DNA from: Alligator mississippiensis | Taxonomy: Eukaryota; Chordata; Crocodylia; Alligatoridae | Direction of reading: 5' to 3' | DNA: 64,000 bases | Assembly (NCBI RefSeq): GCF_030867095.1 | Contig: NC_081833.1 | Coordinates: 74,343,395 to 74,407,394, forward strand | In this document: positions 23,501-35,354 of the stretch, piece by piece | How the letters are laid out: the number at the start of each line of letters is the position of its first letter | Position numbering within the stretch: the stretch's first letter is position 1 | Notes under the pieces: generated by a model | What the model saw: the letters and a program-made list of their open reading frames with translations, nothing else | Told to the model about the DNA's origin: nothing | The model's database searches: none | Made by a program: the position numbers and the translations under genes

Positions 23501-26299
23501 TGAAAAAGGAAGCCTTAGAAAAAGGAAGTATGCAAGCAGTTGGTTTCTCTCTTCCTCCATTACCTCCGATTCCAGCTCATTCTGCTTTTCACACCCTTCC
23601 TCCACATCAACCTTGGAAAAAATATGAATGCCAAGGTCATTCTTGAGGTCACTGGATGTCTGAGTAGCGGGGAAGGCTCATTACTTGAAATGTTTCAAGA
23701 CCAGAAGTCATCAGCACCATGCTGGTTTGGGAGAAGTGTTGCAACACTGGTATTCAACTGCAAACAAGCTAAGGATTCAGCTGGTCTTTCAAAATAAAAG
23801 CATGGGTCTGGCACTGGCTTCCCGATTGCCAAGAATTTATTAAACAAAACCTGTTATTGACTGCATGGGGATGACTTCAAGCTTCCTTTTGGGAAAGCAA
23901 CAAACAATCCCCAAGTTTCCTCATTTTTCAAAGCCTTGTGGGAATGTCCCAGCCACTGGCTACAGTTGCGTAATGCTTCCCTACAAATCATTTTGGGAGA
24001 CTCGGGGTACTTTAGCAAGCTGCATGGTTCTTTTGGTCCCGAACAAATACCTATGATAGTCAAGCTGAGTTTCTGGTCCAGTCTGCATCTCTACAACTGG
24101 CTGAGCTAAAACTCTGCATTTTGCATTTTGAAAAATAAACGGGGGGGGAAAAAAACCCAGATCCTGATTCGGACTTCATGGTTTGGGCCCATCCCTAATT
24201 GATACACTGTCTCCAAATCTACTTTGTCATTAAGCAATAAGGGTTTAATAAAGAGGTGAACTAATTACAAAACAAAAAGAAAGAAACCCTAGTTTTGAAG
24301 CTGATTGAAGAGAGAGTGGTCTGAGAAACGGATGTGCAAAACAAATCTGTGCTTACTCATAAGGGCACCACAGTCAAAGGCACCTATAAAGCCCCATCTG
24401 CACCATCATTTTCTCTCTCTTCCTCACATTTCTTGGCTGATGCAACGATGATTGGGATGAAGTGAGACACTGCAACCTGCAATGGCCATGCTGTCCCACC
24501 AGGGGTCAGCTCGTCAGCAGAGAAGAGCTGCAAATGCAAATCCCATCGGCATTGCGGGGAGCCCCTGAAACATCCTCATGGCCCTTGCAATATGGTGCAA
24601 CCAATGCGGAGGCATTGCATCATCTTGCAAAGGTCGGGGGTTCCCCCCCTCTGCCCTCAGTAAAAGACCAGGAAATAGATAACTAAGGCCTGGGGCCAAA
24701 ATGAATGAATCCGTGGTGAAACAGGATGAAGTGCTAAAGCACATAAGAGTTTATTTGGCTTCTGAAACTCATTTTTAATTATTCCAGGTTCCAACTTAAT
24801 TTCTTCACAGTTAATGACTCCTCGGTGCAAAGCCATGGGAACGAGACCCCGGAGTGAGAAGGCTCCAGCAGGGGCCCGGGCGCTAATCCTGTGCTTTCTT
24901 CCTGCCCAAAAACAAGTCCAATCACATTCACGGTAACCGCAGAAGCCTATTATTCAGTTAACCACCTGAAGAGACTGTGTTCAATTGGCAACGTTTCCTC
25001 ATCTCCGGAGGGTGGAGGAACGTGGGATGAGTTTTATATGCTGAATGCAGGGATTTCACTAAAATCAAATGGGTGATGGCTTCTCCTGGGCACAAACAGG
25101 GATGTGCGTACAGTCGCCTTCAACTGTACCTATGTATCAGTGGTCCAAAATGCTTGTGGTTCTCCTAATATATCAATAGTGCTAGATCTCGTTTCTAGAC
25201 CTCCAAGTACTTTAAAAAAGGGGGTGTTGTACCCATTTAACGGGGAAAGGAACGGAGTCGTGGAAAAATGAATGACCTCTTTAATTCTACCAAGCGAGAT
25301 GCTGGCCGTGTCGTTCCTAGAAAGAAATTCTGCTTCTGCTTTCCTGACCAGGAGAGGTTGTGCATAATGAACCTTCCCTTTAAAGTGCTGAAGATTTTGG
25401 CCGTTCGTGGTGAACGAGGGTGTTCTGAAACGGGCAGCTTACACACTTTTTGTTCTCAGATGTCACCCATGCACAACCTCCGCTGAAGCAATCGTCTTCG
25501 GGCTAGGGCTGGGCACAACAAGATTTCAAAATTTCAGGGAAAAACTTGTTCTTGCCAAAATTTTAGTGTAAAACAGCCTATTTCTCTGCTCCAGGGGAAG
25601 CTGTAGACTAGCCTGGCAGTAACAGCCTTCTTATTCACAATTTATTGACAGCTGCCCAGAAATTTGTTGCGAATGCTTATTTTACATTTGCTATAGGAAT
25701 AATCAATAATCAGTATTATTTCCTGTTGGTCCATAGAAAAAAGGTACAGCTTGGGCGAGCTACCCTACGGTCAATCCTGTTACGATGTTTCCTACATGTA
25801 GTTTGACAAAGGTGAACCAGCCTTGGCACAAACTCTGGTTTACTGCCTTTAAGTTATCGTTTCCTAAATTATACATGATTTAGGATAGAGACCATCTCTT
25901 CGTACTTGATCTGCAAGCCACCCTATTAAACTAGTAATGACAATAAAACTAATCATATTTGGCTATACTAACCTCTGTTGCATGGGTGAATAGGAATGTA
26001 CAAGGCTGAATTACTCTGACTTTTCCTAGTGGGTCACAATGTGACAGATATCAGAGTAAGATTATCTACTTAATGTCTTACCTGCTTCAGTCAGAAAGGT
26101 TTGAGCAAGGTTTACCAGTCTAAACAATACATTGCTGAGGGATTTAGTGTGTTGTAACACATGGGTTCAAGCCAGTTTTATTAGGTTCTGCAAGCAATAA
26201 GACAATTTCCTATATTTGCTTATCCCTTTACAGACCATCAAACTGTATCCCCAGTGAAATGATTAGTCCTGCAAGACTTCCACAAAAATCTTTGGAAAA
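20536..26299. other. Intergenic sequence, no feature recognised
   Basis: No exon with a protein I recognise is seen in either strand. The only items noted are a MIR-like piece at 25195-25265 and a short word at 24240-24266 repeated at 26370-26396. Confidence 0.6.
25195..25265 (-). mobile_element. MIR-like fragment
   Basis: It contains TGTACCCATTTAACGGGGAA and AACGGAGTC, resembling the antisense MIR core (CCATTTTACAGATGGGGAAA). It is short and diverged. Confidence 0.4.
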
Positions 26300-26318
26300 A
26301 ATAAATAAATAAATAAAA

Positions 26319-26369
<51 letters not shown>
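26300..26369. repeat. (AAAT)n then (TA)n microsatellite
   Basis: Four AAAT units are followed by about 22 TA units. It leads into an AT-rich hairpin. Confidence 0.92.
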
Positions 26370-26371
<2 letters not shown>

Positions 26372-26459
26372 GGTTTAATAAAGAGATGAACTAATTAAAA
26401 AACAATAATATATATTATTATAACAATAATATAATTATATATTATTATATATATAATTC

Positions 26460-26550
26460 AAATATTCAAATAGTATGAATTTATATATATTCAATTTTTT
26501 ATATATATATATATATTTAATATATATACATGCATACTATTTGAATATTT
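26460..26550. repeat. AT-rich hairpin with 18-bp perfect arms
   Basis: AAATATTCAAATAGTATG at 26460-26477 is the exact reverse complement of 26533-26550. The loop is TA-rich. Confidence 0.85.
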
Positions 26551-27736
26551 ATAAATTCATTCTTATATGTCTTATTTGGCAGGCCTCCATCATATCCCAC
26601 ACTTGGTGAAGAAAAACTTGAACTTCTCTACAATATTAAAATCATTGAGACGGGAGCAGGAGAAATGCGCTTGCTTAATGATGCACGGCACTGGTCGGGA
26701 GGAAACGGAGCCCATCGTTTTCCGATTCTTTGGTGTGACCACTAGAAACCGAGCGCTCTTGGGATGGTGAGATCTCTGATTCTAGCTAAAGGACATTCCC
26801 CCTTAGTTGCTAGCAAAATGCAGTCCGGGAAACACACCCAGCTGAAAAGTTTGTGTTTCCTCCAGTAGAAGAGAGTGCACATGCTTGGCCGTGGATTGCA
26901 ATATTGGCCCCCCTCGTCCTGTACGTAGAGATCCTCATGATCCAACACATTATCACTAACATGAATCTCCATCCAATCGGCAGAACGCGCCGCTTTCCTT
27001 TCTGCTGCAGGGCACATCTATCGAATGACACGTAACAGATTGTTTCTATTTGTTTCTGCCACTAGTTTTATCTTTATTATGGAAAAGATTTGTTTTAAGC
27101 TGCAACACTAACAGCTTAACCTCCGTGGACAGATTTTCCATGACGTAAACCATATTTTCCTTTTTAGAAATGCCCATTATCTTGTGACCCCATCCCTGCT
27201 GGAAAACGAGAACGCTGCGGTAAAGACATCGAGAGATCTTGATGATACAGTCACAGCCTTTCTCTAATTTCCCTTCTGGCTAATTATAACATCGGCCAAT
27301 AGATCAGAATCAAGCGTCATTGTATGATGAAGGCTGTGACAAGAGTAGCAATCATGCATGCCGCAAAAATCGTCCATTTAATTGGCAAAGCAGTTGGCAA
27401 TTAAATTCGAGTCGGGAACAAATATTTGCTTTACTATCTGGCATTTGTGGTGAGACAGAGTATATCAGGGATCAGGATGGGTGAATCAGGTTTCTATGGT
27501 AGTCATTAAAATTCACCCCAGCTTCTCAGTTTCCCATGAGATAAGCTGCTACCTCGCAGTGAGGTTGTGAGGAAACACCTTGGCTGTCCCATGAAACGAG
27601 GATGATAAATGAGCGGTGATCACCTGAGCTATAGGGTAATCCTGTTTAGCAGTTCTCATCCTGAAGACACTGTAAAAATCTTGGGCAAGTCCCAGACACG
27701 AGGCATCCTTAGGAGACACCGTATGCAAGTATCATT

Positions 27737-27918
27737 GGGCGCGTCTACACATTCATTCATGTGCTTTAGGTAATGCGCATTAAATCTAGTACTGCTATTG
27801 TGAGGTACTAGAAAAAGGCATATTAGCCTATTTTAAAGTGCATTAGCTAAAGAGCACGGCTTTTCTGTGATGCTAAAATAAATTAATGCACATTAAAGTG
27901 CATGTGTAGACGCGCCCC
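27737..27918. mobile_element. Short MITE with GGGCGCGTCTACACAT ends
   Basis: This element is 182 bp. The left end, GGGCGCGTCTACACAT (27737-27752), is matched by an inverted right end, ATGTGTAGACGCGCCCC (27902-27918). Inside are GCGCATTAA and ATGCACATTAAAGTGCAT words that also pair with each other. No transposase is present, and a clear target duplication is not visible. It is likely a hAT-superfamily derivative. Confidence 0.65.
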
Positions 27919-27929
27919 CTCTCCCTAGT

Positions 27930-28050
27930 TTACCAATGGGGAAACTGAGGCACAAAGGTTATAGGACTACCTTGTGGTCATAAAAGGTGCCAGGGTCAGA
28001 GCTGGGACTGAACACTTCCTGCCTCTCACTCGGGTCTCCAGGCTATGAAT
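27930..28050 (-). mobile_element. MIR SINE fragment
   Basis: It holds AATGGGGAAACTGAGGCACA, then a GTCAGAGCTGGGACTGAA stretch and GGGTCTCCAGGC, the reverse complement of the MIR core and tRNA-derived part in the right order. Confidence 0.75.
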
Positions 28051-29713
28051 CCACAAGCACATTTCTCTGCTGGCTGTTACAGGCAGGGGCTCTTCCCAGC
28101 TCTTCCAGGCTGACAGCTAATCGAGACCAGAAGCATGATATGCTTCCTCCACTTCACTACAGCCTGAGCACATCAGCTCAAAGGACAATTACAAATTGAC
28201 TTGGACTCTCTCGCCCAAAAACAATCCTCGTGTAGCTGTGTCCAGCATAAAGCCAGATAGAAAGGGAACAGTGGTGGGATGGGGGGTGGAAAAACCAAGC
28301 AGATTTCCAAATGCAAGAATTATGGTGCACAGTTAAGGTTGAGAGCACATTCAGGGTGTGTTCAGCTCAGTAGGAGGATGGTGACAACCTTTTGCATTGC
28401 TGAGCGCTCCCTTCCCCACCTGCTGTCCAGTGAATAGGAAAGCCCTGACCACGGGAGGGCGAGTGGACCGTGCAGCCCCTCCAAACACTGCACTGCTCTG
28501 TACAGTTGGCCTCTTGCTCTGGAAGCAGCAGGGCCACATTTGCAGGTGTTTCAGGTAGGCTAATTGGCTTTGCTGAGTGACAACCCCATCCCTAACGAGT
28601 CCACCTGAGGCATTGCACAAATACAGCTATACTGCTTTCTGTTTTGGAGGCAGATCTGGGTGGTGAAGTGGGAAGGGTTACTGCCTGGTGCCATCAGTTT
28701 GGGGGGGTGGGACTTTTTTAGGGGGGTGTGAAGTAAAAGGAGATATTTTTAGGTGGGGTGGGAAGTAAAAGGAGCAGGAGTAGTACAGGGGGATCCCAGT
28801 AGACACACTGGAAGCTACTGGACTCCATGGGTATAGCGGGGTGAAATGTAATGGCTCGTGTTGTCCAGGCTTGACTGGTCCCTTCTGCCCTTCAGTTCCC
28901 CTCCCCGCACACCAGCTCTCTGGGCTTACAGCTCCTGCAAACAAAAGCCTCTTCCATGCAAAATGCCAGCTTTGTTTTTGCTGAGGGCTAATGTCACCTT
29001 AACCCTGGCGCTGGACACAACACAAGAAAGCCTGACAGGTGCTGGGCAGAGGAGGAGGAGGCAGCAGGGGTAAATGTACCCGTGAGATGAGATATGCCAA
29101 AGGTCACCTGCCACTCGTATCTGCGTTGCAGCAGTAGCAGTTTCCTCCAAAACACGCAGATGAAACCAGAACCGCTTTCGAGAGGGAGAGCGAGCCCTCT
29201 CCAGAGAGATTGCAGTTCTGCTGTAGCCTCGGATTCACTCCCGACACCAAAGCCCCGTTTCTCCCTGCCCTGTGGAGTCCGGATAATTTGGAAAGTGGTT
29301 TGGGGCACGTGCCCTGAGAACCGACCCCCAGTCTACCTGCTCCTGCTGATTATGCACCAAACTGGGTAATGAGGTAGCAAAGCTGCTTGGAGGAGACACC
29401 CCCCAATGCTGTCTGTCCCTGGGGGGCATCATGACACCTGCTTCACTGCCTCATTTTGGGGTTTGGCACCTGGGCAAGGGGAGCAGGTGGGTGGCAGCAG
29501 GTGGCTCTCTCTGGAGCACTGCAGCAGCAGTCACGGGCAGATCTCGGATTTGGGAAAAGATGGTGTAGTGTGTCCTCACATATAACACAACTCACATTTT
29601 TTCTCCAGTTAAAAAGAAACTGGAAGCTTTAATAATAAGCTAAAGGCCTAGAATGATAGCCTTCAATTGGAGATAGGAGCAAAAAAAAAAATATTGGAAT
29701 GTGTATTAATTTG

Positions 29714-29715
<2 letters not shown>
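28051..29715. other. Intergenic sequence, no feature recognised
   Basis: This is moderately GC-rich with G runs near 28700-28760. No gene or repeat family is recognised. Confidence 0.6.
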
Positions 29716-29760
<45 letters not shown>

Positions 29761-29923
29761 CATATATATGTATATATATATATATATATAGGGGGTGTGT
29801 GTGTGTATGTGTGTATATATATACATATATGTGTATATATATACATATATATGTGTATATGTGTATGCATATATGTATATGTATATATATACATATATAT
29901 GTGTATATATATGTGTATATATA

Positions 29924-29954
<31 letters not shown>

Positions 29955-30006
29955 GTATATGTGTGTGTGTGTATATTTTTTTATATATATATTTACATAT
30001 ATATAT
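29716..30006. repeat. Large TG/TA compound microsatellite
   Basis: About 290 bp are made only of TG, TA and TATG-type steps, including (TG)n runs at 29726-29756 and several (TA)n runs. All long reading frames here are artefacts of the repeat. Confidence 0.95.
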
Positions 30007-30239
30007 AAAACACAACAAACTAGGGAAAGATGAAAATACATTATTTCATAAGTCCTGTAGTCATTATGGTTAACTAGCTCTTTCAGAATCATAAAATAAA
30101 ATCTAGCCTTCTTGTGCGTCTTGACAGGGCATCCAATGCTTCATTGAAGGCTGTGTCCACACCTGAGCCCAGGTGCGTCTGGGTTAACATTTCCACACCT
30201 GATGCATGTTTCTGCCTAGCGTGAAGAAACAGCCTGCAG

Positions 30240-30589
30240 GGCTCAGACGTGGGAGCGACATCAGTAGGAGCAGCTAACAGACGGCAGAATTACAGAAGTA
30301 AGGACAGCTCGAGTAGCGCAACCATGAAACATTATGAGAAAGGAAAGAGGGTTGTTAACACCTATGGGATGAAGAGCTTAAAAGGAATCAAGTAGATCAC
30401 AATGAACCATGAAGACAACCGATTCCCTCGCTACTCCCTGAATAGAAGTGCTGCCACTGCTGGGGTTTAAACTTCGGATGGACCAGGAATCAAAGCGGGG
30501 TGCACCGGCACCTCCTCCCACCCAGATCTGCCCCTAGAAGAAATATAGCCACCCCTTATATGCTTTGCAAATACGGATATTGGAGAGCC
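30240..30589. repeat. Local duplication A, copy 1
   Basis: It matches 31679-32061 in direct orientation. Shared words in order include GGAGCAGCTAAC, CAGAATTACAGAAGTAAGGA, ACACCTATGGGATGA, GAATAGAAGTGCTGCCACTG, CTTCGGATGGACCAGGA and TTGGAGAGCC. This copy lacks the CR1 insert. No coding sequence is seen. Confidence 0.85.
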
Positions 30590-31678
30590 CATACCCTCCC
30601 AGACCTGGTGGTGCGGTGAGCTCCATTTTGGCAGACATGAGCTTGGCAAAAGTCTGATTCTCACCGTGAGGTGCTGCAGGATATTTGTAGGGCTGCCGTG
30701 CAAAATTAGCACCATTATATGTGCAAACGCCTAAATGCACAGATTTCAAATAGTTCTCCACAGAGTCAAAAACAGTCTGACTTGCCGTGGCCCAAGTTCT
30801 TTGCAACGGAAGAATTGCTTTGTTATTTTTTCATAGTAAAAAAAAAAATGACTGAAAGCTAAAAAGTGGCATTTTTTGAGAGGTGTCTTGAGTCTAAAAA
30901 GGTTGAACTACTGGTTTAAGAGCTGAACCCCATCTCTTTGCCTGGTAGTACAAACATCTGTGTATAAGGTGTGTCGGTCCTCCCAAACCACTGTCTCTTC
31001 TGCTTGCCCCCCTCTCTGGGACTGGAGGGAGACAGCAACCACTCTTGGTTACTGGGACTATGAATTGTCTGGTCCGGTGGAAGGAAGCAGATGAAAAGAG
31101 CTGATGTGGAGTCAGCTGGCGCTTATGACAGTGAAAATATTTCACATTTCTTAAGAATAAACACACAGGGTAGAAGTGCAAAGAAAGCATCTTCCCCCAC
31201 TAAACTTTGTTCCCAAACTGCAGCTGAAATCAAGGACGCTGATCTGCTTCCCTTGTTAAAGCTTGAAATACCAGATTGATGTATAAGTAGCAGCACAGAG
31301 ATCTGCCTTGAAGGATATTTTTTCAGCGCTGAGCTGTTAGGTCAGATTGGTTTAATGATAGATTTTTATCAGTGAATATACAAGGGCAAAAAATAATTAG
31401 GCTAGCTTTAAAGTGCACAAAAGCAGCTACTTAAAAAGGCCGCTATCCTCGGCCTTTTGCAAAGCTGGAAGTAGGTGCTAGCTGGCAATGCTTTCCTGTC
31501 GATGTTGCCTATTAACACTGAATCCTTTATCTAGCCTCTGCCTCCCTGTGAAGTTTTTAAGACCATGCATAACCTGGCAACTCTCCTTTACTCCTCTGAA
31601 TAAGAACCACTGCCTTCAAGAATCAATATCTATTATAAGGCTTAAAACTCAAAAAAAAAAAAGGCTAGGAGACTGGCT

Positions 31679-32061
31679 GTCTCAGTGGGAGCTACAGTAC
31701 TAGGAGCAGCTAACACAGCAGAATTACAGAAGTAAGGATCGTTTGAGTAGTGCAACCATTAAACATTATTAAAAAGGGGAAAGGGTTATTCACACCTATG
31801 GGATGAGGAGTCGGACTCGATGATCTATTGAGGTCCCTTCTGACCCTAACATCTATGAATCTATGAATCTATGAGTGTAGAAGGAATCAAGTAGATTACA
31901 ATAAGCCAGAAAATCCACTGATTCCCTCACTGCTGCCTGAATAGAAGTGCTGCCACTGCTGGGTTTTAAGCTTCGGATGGACCAGGACTCAAAGATCCCT
32001 GCCCCTAGAAGTAATACAGCTAGCCCCTTGTATGCTTTAGAAATAAAGACATTGGAGAGCC
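31679..32061. repeat. Local duplication A, copy 2 (with CR1 insert)
   Basis: It has the same word order as 30240-30589, interrupted after GGGATGAGGAG by a 68-bp CR1 tail (31808-31875). It also lacks about 30 bp around CGGGGTGCACCGGCACC that copy 1 has. Confidence 0.85.
31808..31875 (+). mobile_element. CR1 LINE extreme 3' tail (about 68 bp)
   Basis: It reads GGACTCGATGATCTATTGAG, GTCCCTTCTGACCC, then tandem CTATGAAT units. It is a heavily 5'-truncated CR1 insert and interrupts one copy of a local duplication (31679-32061). Confidence 0.85.
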
Positions 32062-32322
32062 ATGGAGATTACCAGGATCCAGAGCTCTTGATCCCATAGG
32101 GCATGAGCACTAGCACTAGTGTTGGCCAATGGCCATGGCTGTCATCATCCCCCGGCCATTTGGAGTCTCCTGTGAAATGAGTTGGATCCATCCAGCTCAC
32201 AGGTGCTCAAGTGACAAAATAAAACAGTCAGAAAATAGGTGCTTCGTGGTCCGCTGAGAACTGGATTGGTTATGGAAATGCAGTCCTCTCTCCTGCCTGC
32301 CTAGAGGTGGCTTTCATTTAGC

Positions 32323-32491
32323 GTACCGTACAGCTGCGCCCCACTTCTCTCCCTCTCTTTTAATGTATTGCATTAATAAAGTCTAACACGTTGGAGCAGG
32401 TTGACTATGGGTGCTCTGCTGAAGCCGTGAGTGACACAATATCTACCGTCCATAGTTTGTGTTTCAATCACAATGTGGAGTCTAAGGGATT
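32323..32491. repeat. Local duplication B, copy 1
   Basis: It matches 34887-35053 in direct orientation: CCCACTTCTCTCC, TCTTTTAATGTATTGCATTA, GCTGAAGCC, AGTTTGTGTTT, GGAGTCTAAG in the same order. By eye the copies differ at roughly one base in six. Confidence 0.8.
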
Positions 32492-34886
32492 AGTGAACAG
32501 TGAACTTGTTGCTGTTTTTTTTGGTAGGATCCCAAAGACGTTCGAATTCTCCTTCTCTGACATCAGGTGCAGTGGTTTGGGTGGGAGGTTTGGGTGGGAG
32601 GGATCTTTGCCCAAACAGGCCAAACTATGTGCTTGGTGGGAACGCTATTCCCTCTTCAAGCTTTTTCTGTTTTTAATAGGTTAATGATTTAGCCCTGTCT
32701 TTCCTCAAGGTCTAATGCTGCATTAACTTGTCCATTCATCAACCTAGAATTATTTCCAACTTCTGTATCTTTTCATTCCTCATTTAAGCCTCAGCATCTC
32801 CTAGGTATCTGCTCCGGCTCTGAGTCACCCATGTCTGAGGTTAAATGCTGCACATCAATCCAGCTTTCATCTCTGCAAATTGCCCCGTGGTGGTTGATGT
32901 GAAAGGATTTCCCTTTCTCTTTGTTCACCAATTCTGTCTTCAAACCCATGGCAGCATACCATCCATCTGGTTTATTGATTAAAGTTCTTTGAGCTGTCTG
33001 GTTTCTGATGCAACAAGGTAGTCAAAGCGGTACTCCGGGGCAATTTATATGCTCCTCATTGCTCATGTTGTTGGGGTTGAAACAGGACAACCGTGAATCA
33101 TGAACGCATTGGATGATTCACCCCGCCTCGACTTGCACCGAGGAAGGAGAGCTTAGCGTCAAAATGTTGTACTTGTGCAAACAATGGCACACGAGCCAGG
33201 CAATGCAGTGTTATGTAAGTGAATTCATTTGATTAAAGCAAGGACACCCAATTAAACCCTCCTCTGCTGTTATTCTAACTTCAGGAAGCAACAACTTAAT
33301 GACTCATGGTGCCCAGCATCTTTATACAGGCCTCAACTCCCGTCCCCAGGCCATGAGCAAATCCTAACAAGCTGGCTCTCACACTGTTTTTTAATAGTTG
33401 CGGTAAATTGTTGATTGAGGTGGGAATGCTGTTCTGTAATGGAAAGACTGGCATGTATCTATGCCTCTCTTTCTGTCCCAGACAGATCATATCTACTTGA
33501 CTGTGTATTATAAGTCCTGCACCTAATTCATATTCTCCATAGTTCATGCAGTAAAGAGCTATGGTTTGAGGGGCAGGAGACTACGGGCGGTCAGAGCAAC
33601 AAGAGGCTCCGGCATGCAGCGTAGCGACTGCCGCAAAATGAGTCTTGCGCTTGTCTTCGGGAGCAACAGGGCCTTCATCCCCATGCAGTATTTTGAGTTC
33701 ATCTCTTATATGTAACTTAACATTGGAATAAAAGTTAGCAGCGTATGGATTCTCCCTTGGAGAGCAGTAATCAGTGCACGTGGTCAGGAAACTGCACCGC
33801 GTTTTACAAAATACTTCACTTAAATTCTTTTTCTAACAATTTCCGTGAAATGTTTCATGTTTTAAAAACCTGAAAACAAAACCAAAGGGGAAGGGATTCG
33901 GTGGGGTTTTTGCCTTAAAACTAACAATTGTTGGTTTCCATTTTTCCCCCACACTGAAACAACAGACAATTTTTGAAGGAAGCTAACATTTTTCTCCAGA
34001 TTTTTTTATTTAAAGAAAAACAAAAAACTTTTTCATTGAAAATTTTTCTCAACTGAAAAATCTGACTAGCGCTGGTCATTTTCTGCTGAGCACAAGAAAT
34101 GCCCCGTGACTTCATGATTATACCTTAAAATGATTATTCTTTTATGGATCTGGGATTTTTATTTGCAAGTGATCCATGATGAACCGTCTTCTAGCAGGAA
34201 GCCAGTCACAGGCTTTCTCACTCTGCTGTTTGCCGGGGGTTTCTCGTCTCACACTGGGGCAGAGGGATTATCCTGGGCTCTTCGGTTGAGTTTTTACAGT
34301 AGCTGCATAACAGACCTTATATGAGAAAGGAGGCTCTTTTCAGCCAAGAAACCAGAGACGACTGAAAGAAAGAAATGTTGCTGACTACTAATCTAGGATA
34401 TCTCTAAGCCACCCACTCCCGTGGTGACTACGGTCTGGGATTTAGTCCTAGCAAATACTATCATATGTACACGGGGCCAATCCTTTATCCACCCTCACTA
34501 GACAAGTGTACAAAAACATGGCAGTGACCTGACTCAAAACCATTTCAATCAGAACTCAGGCTGTAAAGATTGCCTAAATAAATATATATGACACCCATTA
34601 GGGAAATCACTCTTTGCAGAGCATATCACATGATGGGTGCTATAACGTTTACCAACCTACACAGGACCTGCAGCAATATCATTAATGTTATCATTATGAG
34701 AAGGGACTATATTTCCCAACAGAGGAGTTACCATCTCTTTGCATTCTTTCATTAGGAGGGTATTTAATTAACCCGTGTGATAGCTATAAAGATGCTGGCT
34801 TTTTCAGCGGTTTGTACAGATGCAGCCCTGTGGGTTAGGTAGATCTGGCTGTGAGCAGTTGGTTAGAGCAAGGGCTCCAGGCAGTT

Positions 34887-35053
34887 GTATTGTACACCTG
34901 CATCCCACTTCTCTCCATCTCTTTTAATGTATTGCATTAATATAGTCTAACGTGTTGCTGCAAGTTGCCTATGGCTCCTCTGCTGAAGCCATGAGTAATA
35001 CAGTATCTATTGTCTGTAGTTTGTGTTTGATCACAATCTGGAGTCTAAGACAT
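34887..35053. repeat. Local duplication B, copy 2
   Basis: The partner of 32323-32491, 2.56 kb away. No open frame or known repeat family was recognised in either copy. Confidence 0.8.
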
Positions 35054-35354
35054 TGCGACCGTTGTGTTCCCGATGATTGTGTGCTGGCAATGTATATATT
35101 TGTTGCCCAATAAATCACACAAAGGCAAACAGGGCACACTCTTACAGCCTCCACGGCAGAGTCTGATGAGCTCGAAAGGGCCCAAACAGTACATTAAAAT
35201 GCCGCGATGATCTTACTTTGTAGACGAATGGCCTCTCTGATAGGCCCCAGCTTTTTCAAGTGCTACCCTTACGTTGCCAGCCCAGATTTCCTGTATGAGA
35301 TCCTGTATGACTGGAAACAAGGTGCAAGTGAAGGTTACAGCAAAGACTGGATTC

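Noticed and set aside
29629..30092. Several long frames rich in Tyr, Ile, Val, Cys and Thr
   Set aside because: They are translations of the TG/TA microsatellite.
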